A stretch of DNA of 64,000 nucleotides from JBBQXK01 sp038251625 (GTDB lineage: Bacteria; Pseudomonadota; Alphaproteobacteria; Rhodobacterales; Rhodobacteraceae), in assembly GCA_038251625.1 (NCBI GenBank), contig JBBSBE010000007.1, positions 1 through 64,000 on the forward strand, in the 5' to 3' direction. Position 1 is the first letter of the stretch. Each line of letters starts with the position of its first letter. Shown here piece by piece: positions 17,469-25,063 of this stretch. The translations under genes were made by a program, and so were the position numbers. The notes below the pieces were generated by a model. That model searched no databases. It was not told the origin of the DNA and was given only the letters and a program-made list of their open reading frames with translations.

Positions 17469-18065
17469 ATGACCGCGATCCTGATCCTTGCTGCCGGCAC
17501 ATCGTCCCGCATGAGGGGGCGCGACAAGCTGCTTGAGACGGTCGCTGGCGAGCCGATCCTGCGCCGCAACGCGCGCATTGCATCGTACACGGGCGCGGCT
17601 GTCATCGTGGTCCTGCCGCCGGATCGGCCCCAGCGCGGGCAGGCGTTGGCGGGGTTGTCCGTGCGGACCGTGATCGCCGATGATGCGGGCGACGGGATGG
17701 CCGCCTCTCTCAAGGCGGGGTTGCGGGCGGCGCTGCCCATTCTGGCTTCTTCCGTGATGATCCTGCCCGCCGACATGCCGGGGTTCACAACCGAGATGCT
17801 GGCGGGGATGCTGGCGGATGCGCGGGCGCACCCCGATGCCATCCTGCGCGGGACGACACCCGAGGGGCGCATGGGGCATCCCGCGATCTTTCCAGCAGAC
17901 CTTTTTCCCGATCTTCTGGCCCTCGACGGTGACGAAGGTGGCCGCTCGATCCTCGCGGCACACGCCTCCCGGCTGCGGCTTTTCCCGTTGCCCGGCGATG
18001 CGGCAATCCTCGATCTCGACACGCCGGAAGACTGGGATGCGTTTCGCGCGCGCGCTGCACCCTAG
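17469..18065 (+). CDS. MobA/MocA-like nucleotidyltransferase
   Basis: A 198-residue protein with the NTP-transferase fold: LAAGTSSRMRGRDKLL at the N-terminus (nucleotide-binding loop and Lys), MILPADMPG in the middle (metal-binding Asp) and GHPAIFPADLFPDLL later. This is the MobA/MocA-like group that adds GMP or CMP to molybdopterin, and related nucleotidyltransferases. No molybdoenzyme gene is nearby, so cofactor assignment is tentative. The gene lies between the FAD/GcvT oxidoreductase and surE, with 89 and 63 bases of spacing. Confidence 0.82.
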   Translation: MTAILILAAGTSSRMRGRDKLLETVAGEPILRRNARIASYTGAAVIVVLPPDRPQRGQALAGLSVRTVIADDAGDGMAASLKAGLRAALPILASSVMILPADMPGFTTEMLAGMLADARAHPDAILRGTTPEGRMGHPAIFPADLFPDLLALDGDEGGRSILAAHASRLRLFPLPGDAAILDLDTPEDWDAFRARAAP

Positions 18066-18128
18066 GCTGCGCCCTTGTTGCGCACCGCCCCCTCGTCTAA
18101 GCAGAAAGAGCCGGGCCAAGGGGGACGC

Positions 18129-18914
18129 ATGCGCATTCTGATCACCAACGACGATGGCATCAACGCGCCGGGCCTCGCCGTGCTGACCGAGATTGCCGAG
18201 GCGATTGCGGGACCGAAGGGTGAGGTCTGGACGGTCGCGCCCGCGTTCGAGCAATCGGGCGTGGGGCATTGCATCAGCTATACCCATCCGATGATGATCG
18301 CCGAACTTGGGCCCCGCCGGTTCGCGACCGAAGGCAGCCCCGCCGATTGCGTGCTGGCCGCCCTTTATGATGTGATGAAGGGCGCGCCGCCCGATCTGGT
18401 CCTGTCGGGTGTGAACCGGGGCAACAATGCAGGCGAGAACGTGCTTTATTCGGGCACCATCGGTGGCGCGATGGAGGCGGCGCTGCAGGGCCTGCCCGCC
18501 ATCGCGCTTAGCCAGTTTCTGGGGCCCAAGACCGAAGGCCTTGCCGATCCGTTCGAAGGTGCGCGACAGCACGGCGCGGGCGTGGTGCGGGCGCTTCTGG
18601 ATCAGGGCATGTGGAATGGCGATGATTACCGGTTGTTCTACAACGTGAATTTCCCGCCCTTCCCAGCAGACGATGTGAAAGGGCGCAAGGTCGTCGCCCA
18701 AGGGTTCCGGCGCGGCACGGCCTTTGGTGTCGAGCCGCACCTTTCGCCTTCGGGGCGGCGGTTTCTTTGGATCAAGGGGGGCGCGCAACAGGTGCGTACC
18801 CTGCCCGATACCGATGTCGCAACAAACATGGACGGCTATATTTCAGTCACCCCGATGCGCGCCGACCTGACCGCCCATGACACGCTTGCAGAGTTGGAGG
18901 CCCGGCTGGCATGA
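18129..18914 (+). CDS. surE: 5'/3'-nucleotidase SurE
   Basis: Metal-dependent nucleoside monophosphate phosphatase of 261 residues, implicated in stationary-phase survival. The N-terminal MRILITNDDG carries the two metal-binding Asp residues (8 and 9). WTVAPAFEQSGVGH, GSPADCV and LSGVNRGNNAGENVLYSGT are the diagnostic blocks. ATG 18129 is preceded by a G-rich ribosome site and gives the normal SurE N-terminus. Its stop overlaps pcm as ATGA, and the surE-pcm-nlpD order is widely conserved in proteobacteria. Confidence 0.97.
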   Translation: MRILITNDDGINAPGLAVLTEIAEAIAGPKGEVWTVAPAFEQSGVGHCISYTHPMMIAELGPRRFATEGSPADCVLAALYDVMKGAPPDLVLSGVNRGNNAGENVLYSGTIGGAMEAALQGLPAIALSQFLGPKTEGLADPFEGARQHGAGVVRALLDQGMWNGDDYRLFYNVNFPPFPADDVKGRKVVAQGFRRGTAFGVEPHLSPSGRRFLWIKGGAQQVRTLPDTDVATNMDGYISVTPMRADLTAHDTLAELEARLA

Positions 18915-19567
18915 CCGATGGCGCGCAGGGCGAAGAAGCGGAGCGCAAGATGCGCTTTCTCTTCGCGCTGCGCTCGCGGGGCGTGACCGATCCGCGCGTC
19001 CTGACCGCGATGGAGCGGATCGACCGGGGCGCCTTTGTCACCGGGCTTTTCGCGGGACGCGCCTACGAGGACATGCCCCTTCCCATTGCCTGCGGCCAGA
19101 CGATCAGCCAGCCCTCGATCGTCGGGCTGATGACGCAGGCGCTGGCCGTGAACCCGCGCGACACGGTGCTGGAGGTGGGCACAGGCTCTGGCTATCAGGC
19201 TGCGATCCTCAGCCAGCTTGCCCGCCGCGTCTACACCGTCGACCGCCATCGCCGCCTTGTGCGCGAGGCGATGGAGGTGTTCCGCCGCCTTGCGATCCCC
19301 AACATCACCGCACTTGCCGCCGATGGCAGCCACGGGCTGCCAGAGCAGGGGCCGTTCGACCGCATCCTTGTCACCGCCGCGGCCGAAGATGCACCCGGGC
19401 CCCTCTTGGCCCAGTTGAAGATCGGGGGTATCATGGTCTTGCCAGTGGGCCAGTCCGATGCCGTGCAAAGCCTGATAAAGGTATCGCGGGGCGAGGATGG
19501 GTTTCACTACGAAGAACTGCGCCCGGTGCGCTTTGTGCCTTTGATCGGCGGCATGGCCGCAGACTGA
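18911..19567 (+). CDS. pcm: Protein-L-isoaspartate O-methyltransferase
   Basis: A 218-residue AdoMet-dependent enzyme that methylates isoaspartyl residues in damaged proteins to start their repair. AdoMet motif I reads VLEVGTGSGYQAAIL. The PCMT-specific GQTISQPSIVGLMTQAL and the C-terminal EELRPVRFVPLIGG are present. The start overlaps the surE stop by four bases, so surE and pcm are translationally coupled. An nlpD-like gene follows 72 bases later, completing the classic stationary-phase cluster without rpoS. Confidence 0.96.
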   Translation: MTDGAQGEEAERKMRFLFALRSRGVTDPRVLTAMERIDRGAFVTGLFAGRAYEDMPLPIACGQTISQPSIVGLMTQALAVNPRDTVLEVGTGSGYQAAILSQLARRVYTVDRHRRLVREAMEVFRRLAIPNITALAADGSHGLPEQGPFDRILVTAAAEDAPGPLLAQLKIGGIMVLPVGQSDAVQSLIKVSRGEDGFHYEELRPVRFVPLIGGMAAD

Positions 19568-19639
19568 CGGCCCGGAGAGCGGGGCGAAACCAGAAAGCGC
19601 ACCGGGGCCAACCCGGGCGAAACCAGCGAGGCCGAGCCG

Positions 19640-20800
19640 ATGCGTACCCCCCCTTCCCGCGTGACCGCTGCTGCGCTTTGCCTTGTCGCCATCGCGGGCT
19701 GCAGGCCAGAGGGGCTGGACTGGGACCTGCGCAATCCGGGGCTTGGCAACACGACCGAAGCGGCACAGGGCGCAACGGCCAATCTACCAACACCCGACAG
19801 TCGTGGCGTTCTGTCCTACCCCGGCTATCAGGTGGCTCTGGCCCGGCGCGGCGACACGGTGCAGGCGGTGGCCAGCCGGGTCGGCGTGGATGCGGCATCG
19901 CTGGCGCGGTTCAACGCCCTGCAGCCGGGTGACGGGCTGCGCGCGGGCGAGATCCTTGCGCTGCCCGGCCGCGTGTCCGAACCGCCCTTGGGTGCGGCAG
20001 GCAGCGGCATCGCGCAAGGCGCGATCATCGGCGGCGGCAATGCGACGGGCCCTATCGACGTGACAACGATTGCGGGCGGTGCGATCGACCGGGCCACCGG
20101 AACGCAGCCGCCGGCCGGGACAGAGCCGCAGCGCCACCGGGTGCTGCGCGGCGAAACAGCCTCGATCATCGCGCGGCAATACGGCGTCAGTACGCGGGCG
20201 CTGGCGGATTGGAACGCGCTTGGGCCCGATCTTGTGGTGCGCGAAGGGCAGTTCCTGCTGATCCCGACAGCCGCCCAATCGGCCGCAGCCGCCCGCCCGA
20301 CAGAGCCGCAACCGGGCCAAGGATCACCCACGCCGGTTCCGCCTTCGGCCAGCAAACCCTTGCCCGCCGACAATCCGCCCGCCGCATCGGCGGCAGCAAC
20401 CGGCACCCCGGCCTCGCCCAACCTTGGCACCCAGCGAACCGGCGCTTCTGCCTCGCGGATGGGTCTGCCGGTCGATGGCAAGATCATTCGGGGCTTTGCC
20501 AAGGGCAAGAACGAAGGGATCGACCTTGCCGCCTCACCCGGCACGCCCGTCCGCGCGGCGGCCGATGGCACTGTGGCCGCGATCACAAAGGATACGGAAC
20601 AAGTGCCCATACTGGTGCTGCGCCACCCCGACGGGTTGCTGACCGTCTATGCCGGGATCGACCGCGTGAGCGTGGCCAAGGGCGCCACGGTGAAGCGCGG
20701 CCAGCAGATCGCCGTGATCCGGGCCGCGACGCCATCGTTCCTGCATTTCGAGGTACGAAAGGGCGTGGATGCGGTGGACCCGTCCGGCTATCTGAACTGA
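19640..20800 (+). CDS. NlpD-like lipoprotein: two LysM domains and degenerate M23 domain
   Basis: A 386-residue outer-envelope lipoprotein. The signal peptide ends in the lipobox VAIAGC with Cys21. LysM repeats bind peptidoglycan at about residues 62-109 and 166-210, followed by a Pro/Ala-rich linker and an M23 (LytM) domain at about 275-386. The zinc motifs are altered: the usual HxxxD is N291-EGI-D295, and the HxH motif reads F367-L-H369. The domain is therefore probably not a peptidase but an activator of cell-wall amidases, as in E. coli NlpD and EnvC. It follows surE-pcm and faces the DUF815 gene across a hairpin. Confidence 0.9.
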   Translation: MRTPPSRVTAAALCLVAIAGCRPEGLDWDLRNPGLGNTTEAAQGATANLPTPDSRGVLSYPGYQVALARRGDTVQAVASRVGVDAASLARFNALQPGDGLRAGEILALPGRVSEPPLGAAGSGIAQGAIIGGGNATGPIDVTTIAGGAIDRATGTQPPAGTEPQRHRVLRGETASIIARQYGVSTRALADWNALGPDLVVREGQFLLIPTAAQSAAAARPTEPQPGQGSPTPVPPSASKPLPADNPPAASAAATGTPASPNLGTQRTGASASRMGLPVDGKIIRGFAKGKNEGIDLAASPGTPVRAAADGTVAAITKDTEQVPILVLRHPDGLLTVYAGIDRVSVAKGATVKRGQQIAVIRAATPSFLHFEVRKGVDAVDPSGYLN

Positions 20801-20808
20801 AGCTGCCC

Positions 20809-20838
20809 CCATCCCCCTCCACCGAGGGGGGGCGATGG
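20809..20838. terminator. Hairpin between convergent nlpD-like and DUF815 genes
   Basis: CCATC plus CCCCTC (20809-20819) pair with GAGGGG (20824-20829) and GATGG (20834-20838), leaving a four-base loop and a small bulge. There is no T tract. It lies between two converging stop codons, and a bidirectional termination or 3'-end protection role is inferred. Confidence 0.45.
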
Positions 20839-20873
20839 ACGGGGGCGGTTTCCACCGGGTCATCAGGCGTGCG

Positions 20874-21713
20874 TCAGACCCGCACGCCGTGGCGCGCCGC
20901 AAGATCGGTGAAGAACTGCCACGCCACGCGGCCCGAACGCGCCCCGCGCGTGGCTTGCCATTCGATGGCTTCACCCCGCAGCGTTGCCTCGTCGATCACC
21001 AGCCCATGCGCGGCGCAGTAGCCCCGGATCATCTCGAGGTAATCATCCTGCGTGCAGGGGTGGAAGCCAAGCCAGAGCCCGAACCGATCCGACAACGACA
21101 CCTTTTCCTCGACCGCCTCGGACGGGCTGATGGCAGTCGAGCGTTCGTTCTCGATCATGTCGCGGGGCATCAGGTGACGGCGGTTCGAGGTGGCGTAGAA
21201 GATCACATTCTCTGGCCGCCCTTCAATCCCGCCGTCCAGCACCGCTTTCAGCGACTTGTAGTGCTGATCATCGTGGCTGAAGGACAGGTCATCGCAGAAC
21301 AGGATGAACCGCTCGGACGCGGCGCGCAGATGGCGCAGGAGGCGCGTGACGCTCGGCAAATCCTCGCGGCTCAACTCCACCAGTTTCAGCGGCAGACCGT
21401 CTGCGCGAACTTTCGCATGCACTGCCTTGACGAGGCTCGATTTTCCCATCCCCCGCGCACCCCAGAGAAGGGCGTTGTTGGCAGGCAATCCGGCAGCGAA
21501 ATGGCGCGTGTTCTCGATCAGGATATCCCGCGCGCGGTTGACGCCGACCAGCAACGACAGATCAACGCGGCTGACGTTGGCCACCGGATCCAGCCGGTCT
21601 GGCGCCACATGCCAGACAAAGGCATCGGCGGCACCGAAATCCGGCACACCAAGCGGGGGCGGGTTCATCCGCTCCAGCGCGGCGGCGATACGCTCCAACG
21701 GATCGCCCGTCAT
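20874..21713 (-). CDS. DUF815 AAA-type ATPase
   Basis: A 279-residue P-loop ATPase of the DUF815 family. Walker A GARGMGKS is at residues 85-92, and FILFCDDLSF gives a Walker B-like acidic stretch. FYATSNRRHLMPRDM is a sensor-like block characteristic of the family. The family is widespread in alphaproteobacteria but its substrate is not established. Its start overlaps the tatC stop by four bases (ATGA), so it is probably co-expressed with tatABC. Whether it serves the Tat machinery is unknown. Confidence 0.88.
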   Translation of the reverse strand: MTGDPLERIAAALERMNPPPLGVPDFGAADAFVWHVAPDRLDPVANVSRVDLSLLVGVNRARDILIENTRHFAAGLPANNALLWGARGMGKSSLVKAVHAKVRADGLPLKLVELSREDLPSVTRLLRHLRAASERFILFCDDLSFSHDDQHYKSLKAVLDGGIEGRPENVIFYATSNRRHLMPRDMIENERSTAISPSEAVEEKVSLSDRFGLWLGFHPCTQDDYLEMIRGYCAAHGLVIDEATLRGEAIEWQATRGARSGRVAWQFFTDLAARHGVRV

Positions 21714-22624
21714 GCCTTGCCCTCGGCGGGATCATCCTCGTCAGGTTCGTCATCGACCCAAAGGCCTTGCGCGCGCAAATCCGCCTCGCGCCGCCTCTCG
21801 ATCCGGCGGATCAGGAAGATCGACACTTCATAGAGCGGATAGACCGCAAAGAAGAGGATCATCTGCGACATCACATCAGGCGGGGTGACGATCGCGGCCA
21901 GCAGCAGGATCAGCACCAGTGCATATTTGCGCATCTTGGCCAGCCCGGCTGCGGTAACGATGCCCGCCTTCCCCATCAGCGTCAGCAGCACCGGAAGCTG
22001 GAAGCAAAGCCCGAACGCGATGATCAACTTCAACGAGATATCCAGAGTTTCGTTGACCTTGCCCTGAAACACGATGTCGATGCCCGCCTCGCGCACCGGC
22101 GGCGCCGCCGCAACCTCGGCCCCCGGTGTACCCGTCAGGTTCGGGATCACCGCTGAGATCAGCGAAGACGCATCGGCAAAGCCAAGGAAGAACTTCATCG
22201 CCAGCGGCGTCACCACGTAATGCGAGAATGTGGCCCCGATGATGAAAAGCGCGGGCGACGCCAGAAGGAAGGGCAGAAAGGCATTCTTTTCGTTGCGGTA
22301 AAGGCCCGGTGCCACGAAGCGCCACAACTGGTACCCGATCACGGGGAAAGACAGGGCGATCCCACCGACCATCGAGATGCGGATCAGGGTAAAGAAGTAT
22401 TCCTGCGGTGCGGTGTACTGCATCACGGGATGTGGGTTGCCCAAGGCCCGCATCGCCTCTTCGATGGGGCGCAGCAGGATATCGAGGATCGGCTCGGCCA
22501 CGACGAAACACGCGATCATCGCCACAAGGAACGCGATCACAGACCAGATTAGCCGGTTGCGCAGTTCGGCCAGATGCTCGATCAGCGGGGCGGCGCTGTC
22601 GTCGATGTCATCCTTGACGGTCAT
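21710..22624 (-). CDS. tatC: Sec-independent protein translocase TatC
   Basis: The multispanning receptor core of the twin-arginine translocase, 304 residues. Family blocks are LIEHLAELRNRLIWSV near the N-terminus, PIEEAMRALGNPHPVMQYTAPQE altered only slightly from consensus, LFIIGATFSHYVVTPLAMKFFLGF, and a C-terminal DVMSQMILFFAVYPLYEVSIF. Six hydrophobic segments are visible. A longer periplasmic loop with APPVREAG is typical of Rhodobacterales TatC. It overlaps tatB by four bases and forms the operon tatA-tatB-tatC-DUF815. Confidence 0.97.
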   Translation of the reverse strand: MTVKDDIDDSAAPLIEHLAELRNRLIWSVIAFLVAMIACFVVAEPILDILLRPIEEAMRALGNPHPVMQYTAPQEYFFTLIRISMVGGIALSFPVIGYQLWRFVAPGLYRNEKNAFLPFLLASPALFIIGATFSHYVVTPLAMKFFLGFADASSLISAVIPNLTGTPGAEVAAAPPVREAGIDIVFQGKVNETLDISLKLIIAFGLCFQLPVLLTLMGKAGIVTAAGLAKMRKYALVLILLLAAIVTPPDVMSQMILFFAVYPLYEVSIFLIRRIERRREADLRAQGLWVDDEPDEDDPAEGKA

Positions 22625-23136
22625 GCGTCGCCCTTTGTGGTGTCGGCTGCGGCCTCGGCCACGGCGGCGCGGGCGGCCGCGCGTTTGGCGGCTCTGGCTT
22701 CGGACAGGGCCGCAGTGGCCGGGCCCATCGGTTTGGCTTCGGCAGGTGGCGTGGGCACGGCGGGTGGGGCGTCCACAGCCACCGTGCCGGCGGCGGGGGT
22801 GGCCGGTTTCGGCCCGACGGCAACCACGGGCTTTGCAGGGGCCGGTTTCGACGCTTTCAGCGGATCCCAGTTTTCAAACTTGCGCGCGGCGTCTTTCATC
22901 GAATCAAGGCCCATGCTGCGCGCGCTGGTGGCGTCCTTGATATCCTTGGCGACATCCTTGACCCCCGCCTCATCGGCGGCGGCTTCCATGGCGCGGCTGA
23001 ATTCGCGCGCCATGCCCCGCGCCCGCGCGGTGAACCGGCCCAGGGTGCGAAACATCTCGGGCAGGTCTTTGGGGCCGATCACGATCAGCGCCACAATCCC
23101 GATGACGAGAAGTTCACTGCCACCGATATCCAGCAT
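22621..23136 (-). CDS. tatB: Sec-independent protein translocase TatB
   Basis: A 171-residue TatB protein that forms the twin-arginine signal receptor with TatC. It begins MLDIGGSELLVIGIVALIVIG, with the membrane-hinge motif GPKDLPEMFRTLGRFTARARGMA and then an amphipathic helix. The C-terminal half is low complexity, rich in Ala, Pro and Val, and is poorly conserved in this family. The order tatA-tatB-tatC is standard, with nine bases separating tatA and tatB. Confidence 0.95.
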   Translation of the reverse strand: MLDIGGSELLVIGIVALIVIGPKDLPEMFRTLGRFTARARGMAREFSRAMEAAADEAGVKDVAKDIKDATSARSMGLDSMKDAARKFENWDPLKASKPAPAKPVVAVGPKPATPAAGTVAVDAPPAVPTPPAEAKPMGPATAALSEARAAKRAAARAAVAEAAADTTKGDA

Positions 23137-23145
23137 GGGGCGCGC

Positions 23146-23364
23146 TTACGCCTTGTCTTTTTCGGGCGTGGGCGTCACGTCGCGTGCCTCTGCGTCCGAT
23201 GATGCCCGCTCGATCTCGGCGGTTTCATCCTTCACGCCACGCTTGAAGGCGGTGATGCCCTTGCCCACTTCGCCCATCAGCGAAGAAATCTTGCCGCGCC
23301 CGAAAAGCACGAGCACGACGACGGCGATAAGAAGAAGGCCGGGAAGGCCGATGTTGTTCAGCAT
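23146..23364 (-). CDS. tatA: Sec-independent protein translocase TatA
   Basis: Pore-forming Tat component of 72 residues. It has one N-terminal membrane segment, the FGRGKISSLMGEVGKGI hinge and amphipathic helix, and a charged tail. ATG 23364 gives the normal MLNNIGLPG start and has an AGGGAG ribosome site; an in-frame upstream start would add 37 unrelated residues. The upstream spacer is shared with the divergent promoter of the short HTH gene. Confidence 0.96.
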   Translation of the reverse strand: MLNNIGLPGLLLIAVVVLVLFGRGKISSLMGEVGKGITAFKRGVKDETAEIERASSDAEARDVTPTPEKDKA

Positions 23365-23461
23365 GTCTGTGGCTCCCTGAACGGTAGCGCACCCCTTGGC
23401 CGGGGCGCCGGATGGGGGTTGATTTATCCACACGGCGGCGCGCTGCAAAGGCCGAAACGGC

Positions 23462-23496
23462 TTGGCAGGGCTCACAACTGACAGTATTTTGTCAGT
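23462..23496 (+). promoter_or_regulatory. Promoter overlapped by palindromic operator (copy 1)
   Basis: TTGGCA (23462-23467) and TATTTT (23485-23490) are spaced by 17 bases, a good sigma-70-type arrangement. The palindrome ACTGACA-N6-TGTCAGT (23477-23496) covers the -10 element. The same palindrome occurs again at 23863-23882. The next gene starts at 23514 and encodes a short HTH protein, so autorepression by that protein or by its full-length neighbour is the simplest model. Confidence 0.6.
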
Positions 23497-23513
23497 AAGT
23501 GGGGGCTCTGCCG

Positions 23514-23867
23514 ATGAAACGGGATGACCGCATCTATGATCTGATCCGCATCCTGCGCGACGGGCGGCTGCATACGGCAGAGGAGTTGGCCGGTGAAATG
23601 GGGGTCTCCACCCGCACGATCTGGCGCGACATGGGGGTGATGGCCGCCACCGGCCTGCCGGTCGAGGGCGCGCGGGGGCTGGGCTACATCCTGCGCGCGC
23701 CGTTGGTGCTGCCCCCGATGGTGATGACGGCGGATGAGGCGGCGGCGCTGGCAGAGGGGTTGCGGCATGTCGAGGCGTCGGGCGGGCTGCATGCCCGCGC
23801 CGCGCGCAACCTGATGGCCAAGATCACCACGCTTCTGCCGCAAGTGGGGGCAGAGGCAGATAGCTGA
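23514..23867 (+). CDS. Short YafY-like HTH transcriptional regulator without WYL domain
   Basis: A 117-residue protein made of an HTH_11-type winged helix (DRIYDLIRILRDGRLHTAEEL and VSTRTIWRDMGVMAATGLPV) plus a short helical tail. It lacks the ligand-binding WYL domain found in the full-length paralog at 24338. The two share the block TRTIWRDMG/VRTIWRDMG and a RDGRLHTA segment. ATG 23514 lies 17 bases after a palindromic operator. The stop codon overlaps the second copy of that operator. Either this is a compact repressor, or it is a truncated derivative of the neighbour; the reading frame is open and well formed, which favours a real gene. Confidence 0.8.
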   Translation: MKRDDRIYDLIRILRDGRLHTAEELAGEMGVSTRTIWRDMGVMAATGLPVEGARGLGYILRAPLVLPPMVMTADEAAALAEGLRHVEASGGLHARAARNLMAKITTLLPQVGAEADS

Positions 23868-23882
23868 CAGGGTGTTGTCAGT
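23863..23882 (+). promoter_or_regulatory. Palindromic operator (copy 2)
   Basis: GCTGACA-N6-TGTCAGT repeats the arms and the six-base spacing of the operator at 23477-23496, differing at one outer base. It overlaps the stop of the short HTH gene and lies 46 bases before the start of the exported dimeric-barrel gene, which places it where a repressor could control that gene. No convincing -35/-10 pair could be assigned around it. Confidence 0.6.
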
Positions 23883-23928
23883 TGGCCCCTGCCAGAAGGG
23901 GCGCATCGCAACCCTGAAAGGACCCGCC

Positions 23929-24306
23929 ATGCGCTGCCTTACTGCCCTGTCCCTGCTGATCGCCCTTGCCCCCGCAGATGCGGTGCGCGCCGATGGCGCC
24001 GCCGGCCCGGTGATGGAGGTGGTCACCTTCCGCCTCGCTCCAGGCACAACCGAGGCCGCTTTCCTGACCGCCGCCCGGGCGACAGAGGCGCCCCTTTCCC
24101 GCCAGCCCGGCTTTGTTTCCCGCCGCCTGCTGCAAGGCGACGGTGGTCTTTGGACCGACCTTGTGGAGTGGCAGACCCGCGCGCAGGCAGAAGCGGCAGC
24201 GGCGGTGATGATGGCCGACCCGGCCTTCACGGCCTTCATCGTCGCCATCGACCCTGCCTCCATCGCGATGTCGCATCCCGGCATCCGATGGCGCATGGGC
24301 GATTGA
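23929..24306 (+). CDS. Exported dimeric alpha/beta-barrel (ABM-like) protein
   Basis: A 125-residue protein with a signal peptide (cleavage near residue 22, VRADG). The mature part resembles the antibiotic-biosynthesis-monooxygenase/stress-response barrel fold: PVMEVVTFRLAPGTTEAAFL, then RQPGFVSRRLL and LVEWQTRAQAEAAA. These folds usually act as small dimeric oxygenases or hydrolases. GAAAGGA precedes ATG 23929. It sits between two YafY-like regulators and directly after the second operator copy, so it is the likely regulated target. Its substrate is unknown. Confidence 0.7.
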   Translation: MRCLTALSLLIALAPADAVRADGAAGPVMEVVTFRLAPGTTEAAFLTAARATEAPLSRQPGFVSRRLLQGDGGLWTDLVEWQTRAQAEAAAAVMMADPAFTAFIVAIDPASIAMSHPGIRWRMGD

Positions 24307-24337
24307 CCGGCCCCGCCTGTCCCGGCACCCTGACGCG

Positions 24338-25063
24338 ATGCGCCGCACCGACCGTCTGTTCGACCTGATCCAGATCCTGCGTGACGGGCGGTTGCATACC
24401 GCCCGATCCATGGCCGCACAGGTAGAGGTGTCAGTGCGCACGATCTGGCGCGACATGGGTGCTTTGCAGGCTTCTGGCCTTCCGGTCGATGGCGAGCGTG
24501 GCGTGGGCTATATCCTGCGCGAAGCCATCGACCTGCCACCCCTGACGCTGACAGCCGACGAGATCGAGGCGCTGCGCCTTGGGGCGGCGCTGGTCGGGCG
24601 CGGGGCCGATCCCTCACTGGCGCGTGCGGCGCAGTCGCTGCGTGCCAAGGTGGAGGGCGTTCTGCCAGCCCGTCTGGTGGCCACCCCGGGTGCGACGGGC
24701 CCTTTCATCTTTACCGGGCGCGAGACGGAAGACAGCGCCATCCACCTGCCGACCCTGCGCCATGCCTTGCGCGAACGCGAACGGCTGCGCGTTGACTACC
24801 GCGATGCTGGGCGCGCCCTTACCACCCGTATTGTGCGGCCTTTGCAGCTTGAATTCTGGGGGCGGGTCTGGACGCTGGCCGCCTTTTGCGAGACGCGGGC
24901 CGACTTTCGCACGTTCCGGCTTGACCGGATCGAGCGCCTTGGCCTTGCTGGCGGGGCGTTCGCAGCAGAACCCGGGCGCGAACTGGCAGACTACATGGCC
25001 CGCCTCGATCATCGGGGGTCACTGCCTGCCCCGGCGGAACACACGGGCGCCGATCAGAGCTAG
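24338..25063 (+). CDS. YafY-type HTH/WYL-domain transcriptional regulator
   Basis: A 241-residue regulator with an N-terminal HTH_11 winged helix (DRLFDLIQILRDGRLHTARSM, VRTIWRDMGALQASGLPV) and a C-terminal WYL-type sensing domain from about residue 135 on (RERERLRVDYRDAG, RPLQLEFWGRVWTLAAFCE, FRLDRIERL). WYL domains are thought to bind small ligands or nucleic acid. It begins 31 bases after the exported barrel gene, in the same direction, so it may be co-transcribed. It converges with the Fbp-type ATPase gene, overlapping by four bases. Confidence 0.9.
   Translation: MRRTDRLFDLIQILRDGRLHTARSMAAQVEVSVRTIWRDMGALQASGLPVDGERGVGYILREAIDLPPLTLTADEIEALRLGAALVGRGADPSLARAAQSLRAKVEGVLPARLVATPGATGPFIFTGRETEDSAIHLPTLRHALRERERLRVDYRDAGRALTTRIVRPLQLEFWGRVWTLAAFCETRADFRTFRLDRIERLGLAGGAFAAEPGRELADYMARLDHRGSLPAPAEHTGADQS

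Noticed and set aside
23872..23928. Longer N-terminus for the exported barrel protein
   Set aside because: It would run through the operator and remove the signal peptide; ATG 23929 has GAAAGGA upstream.
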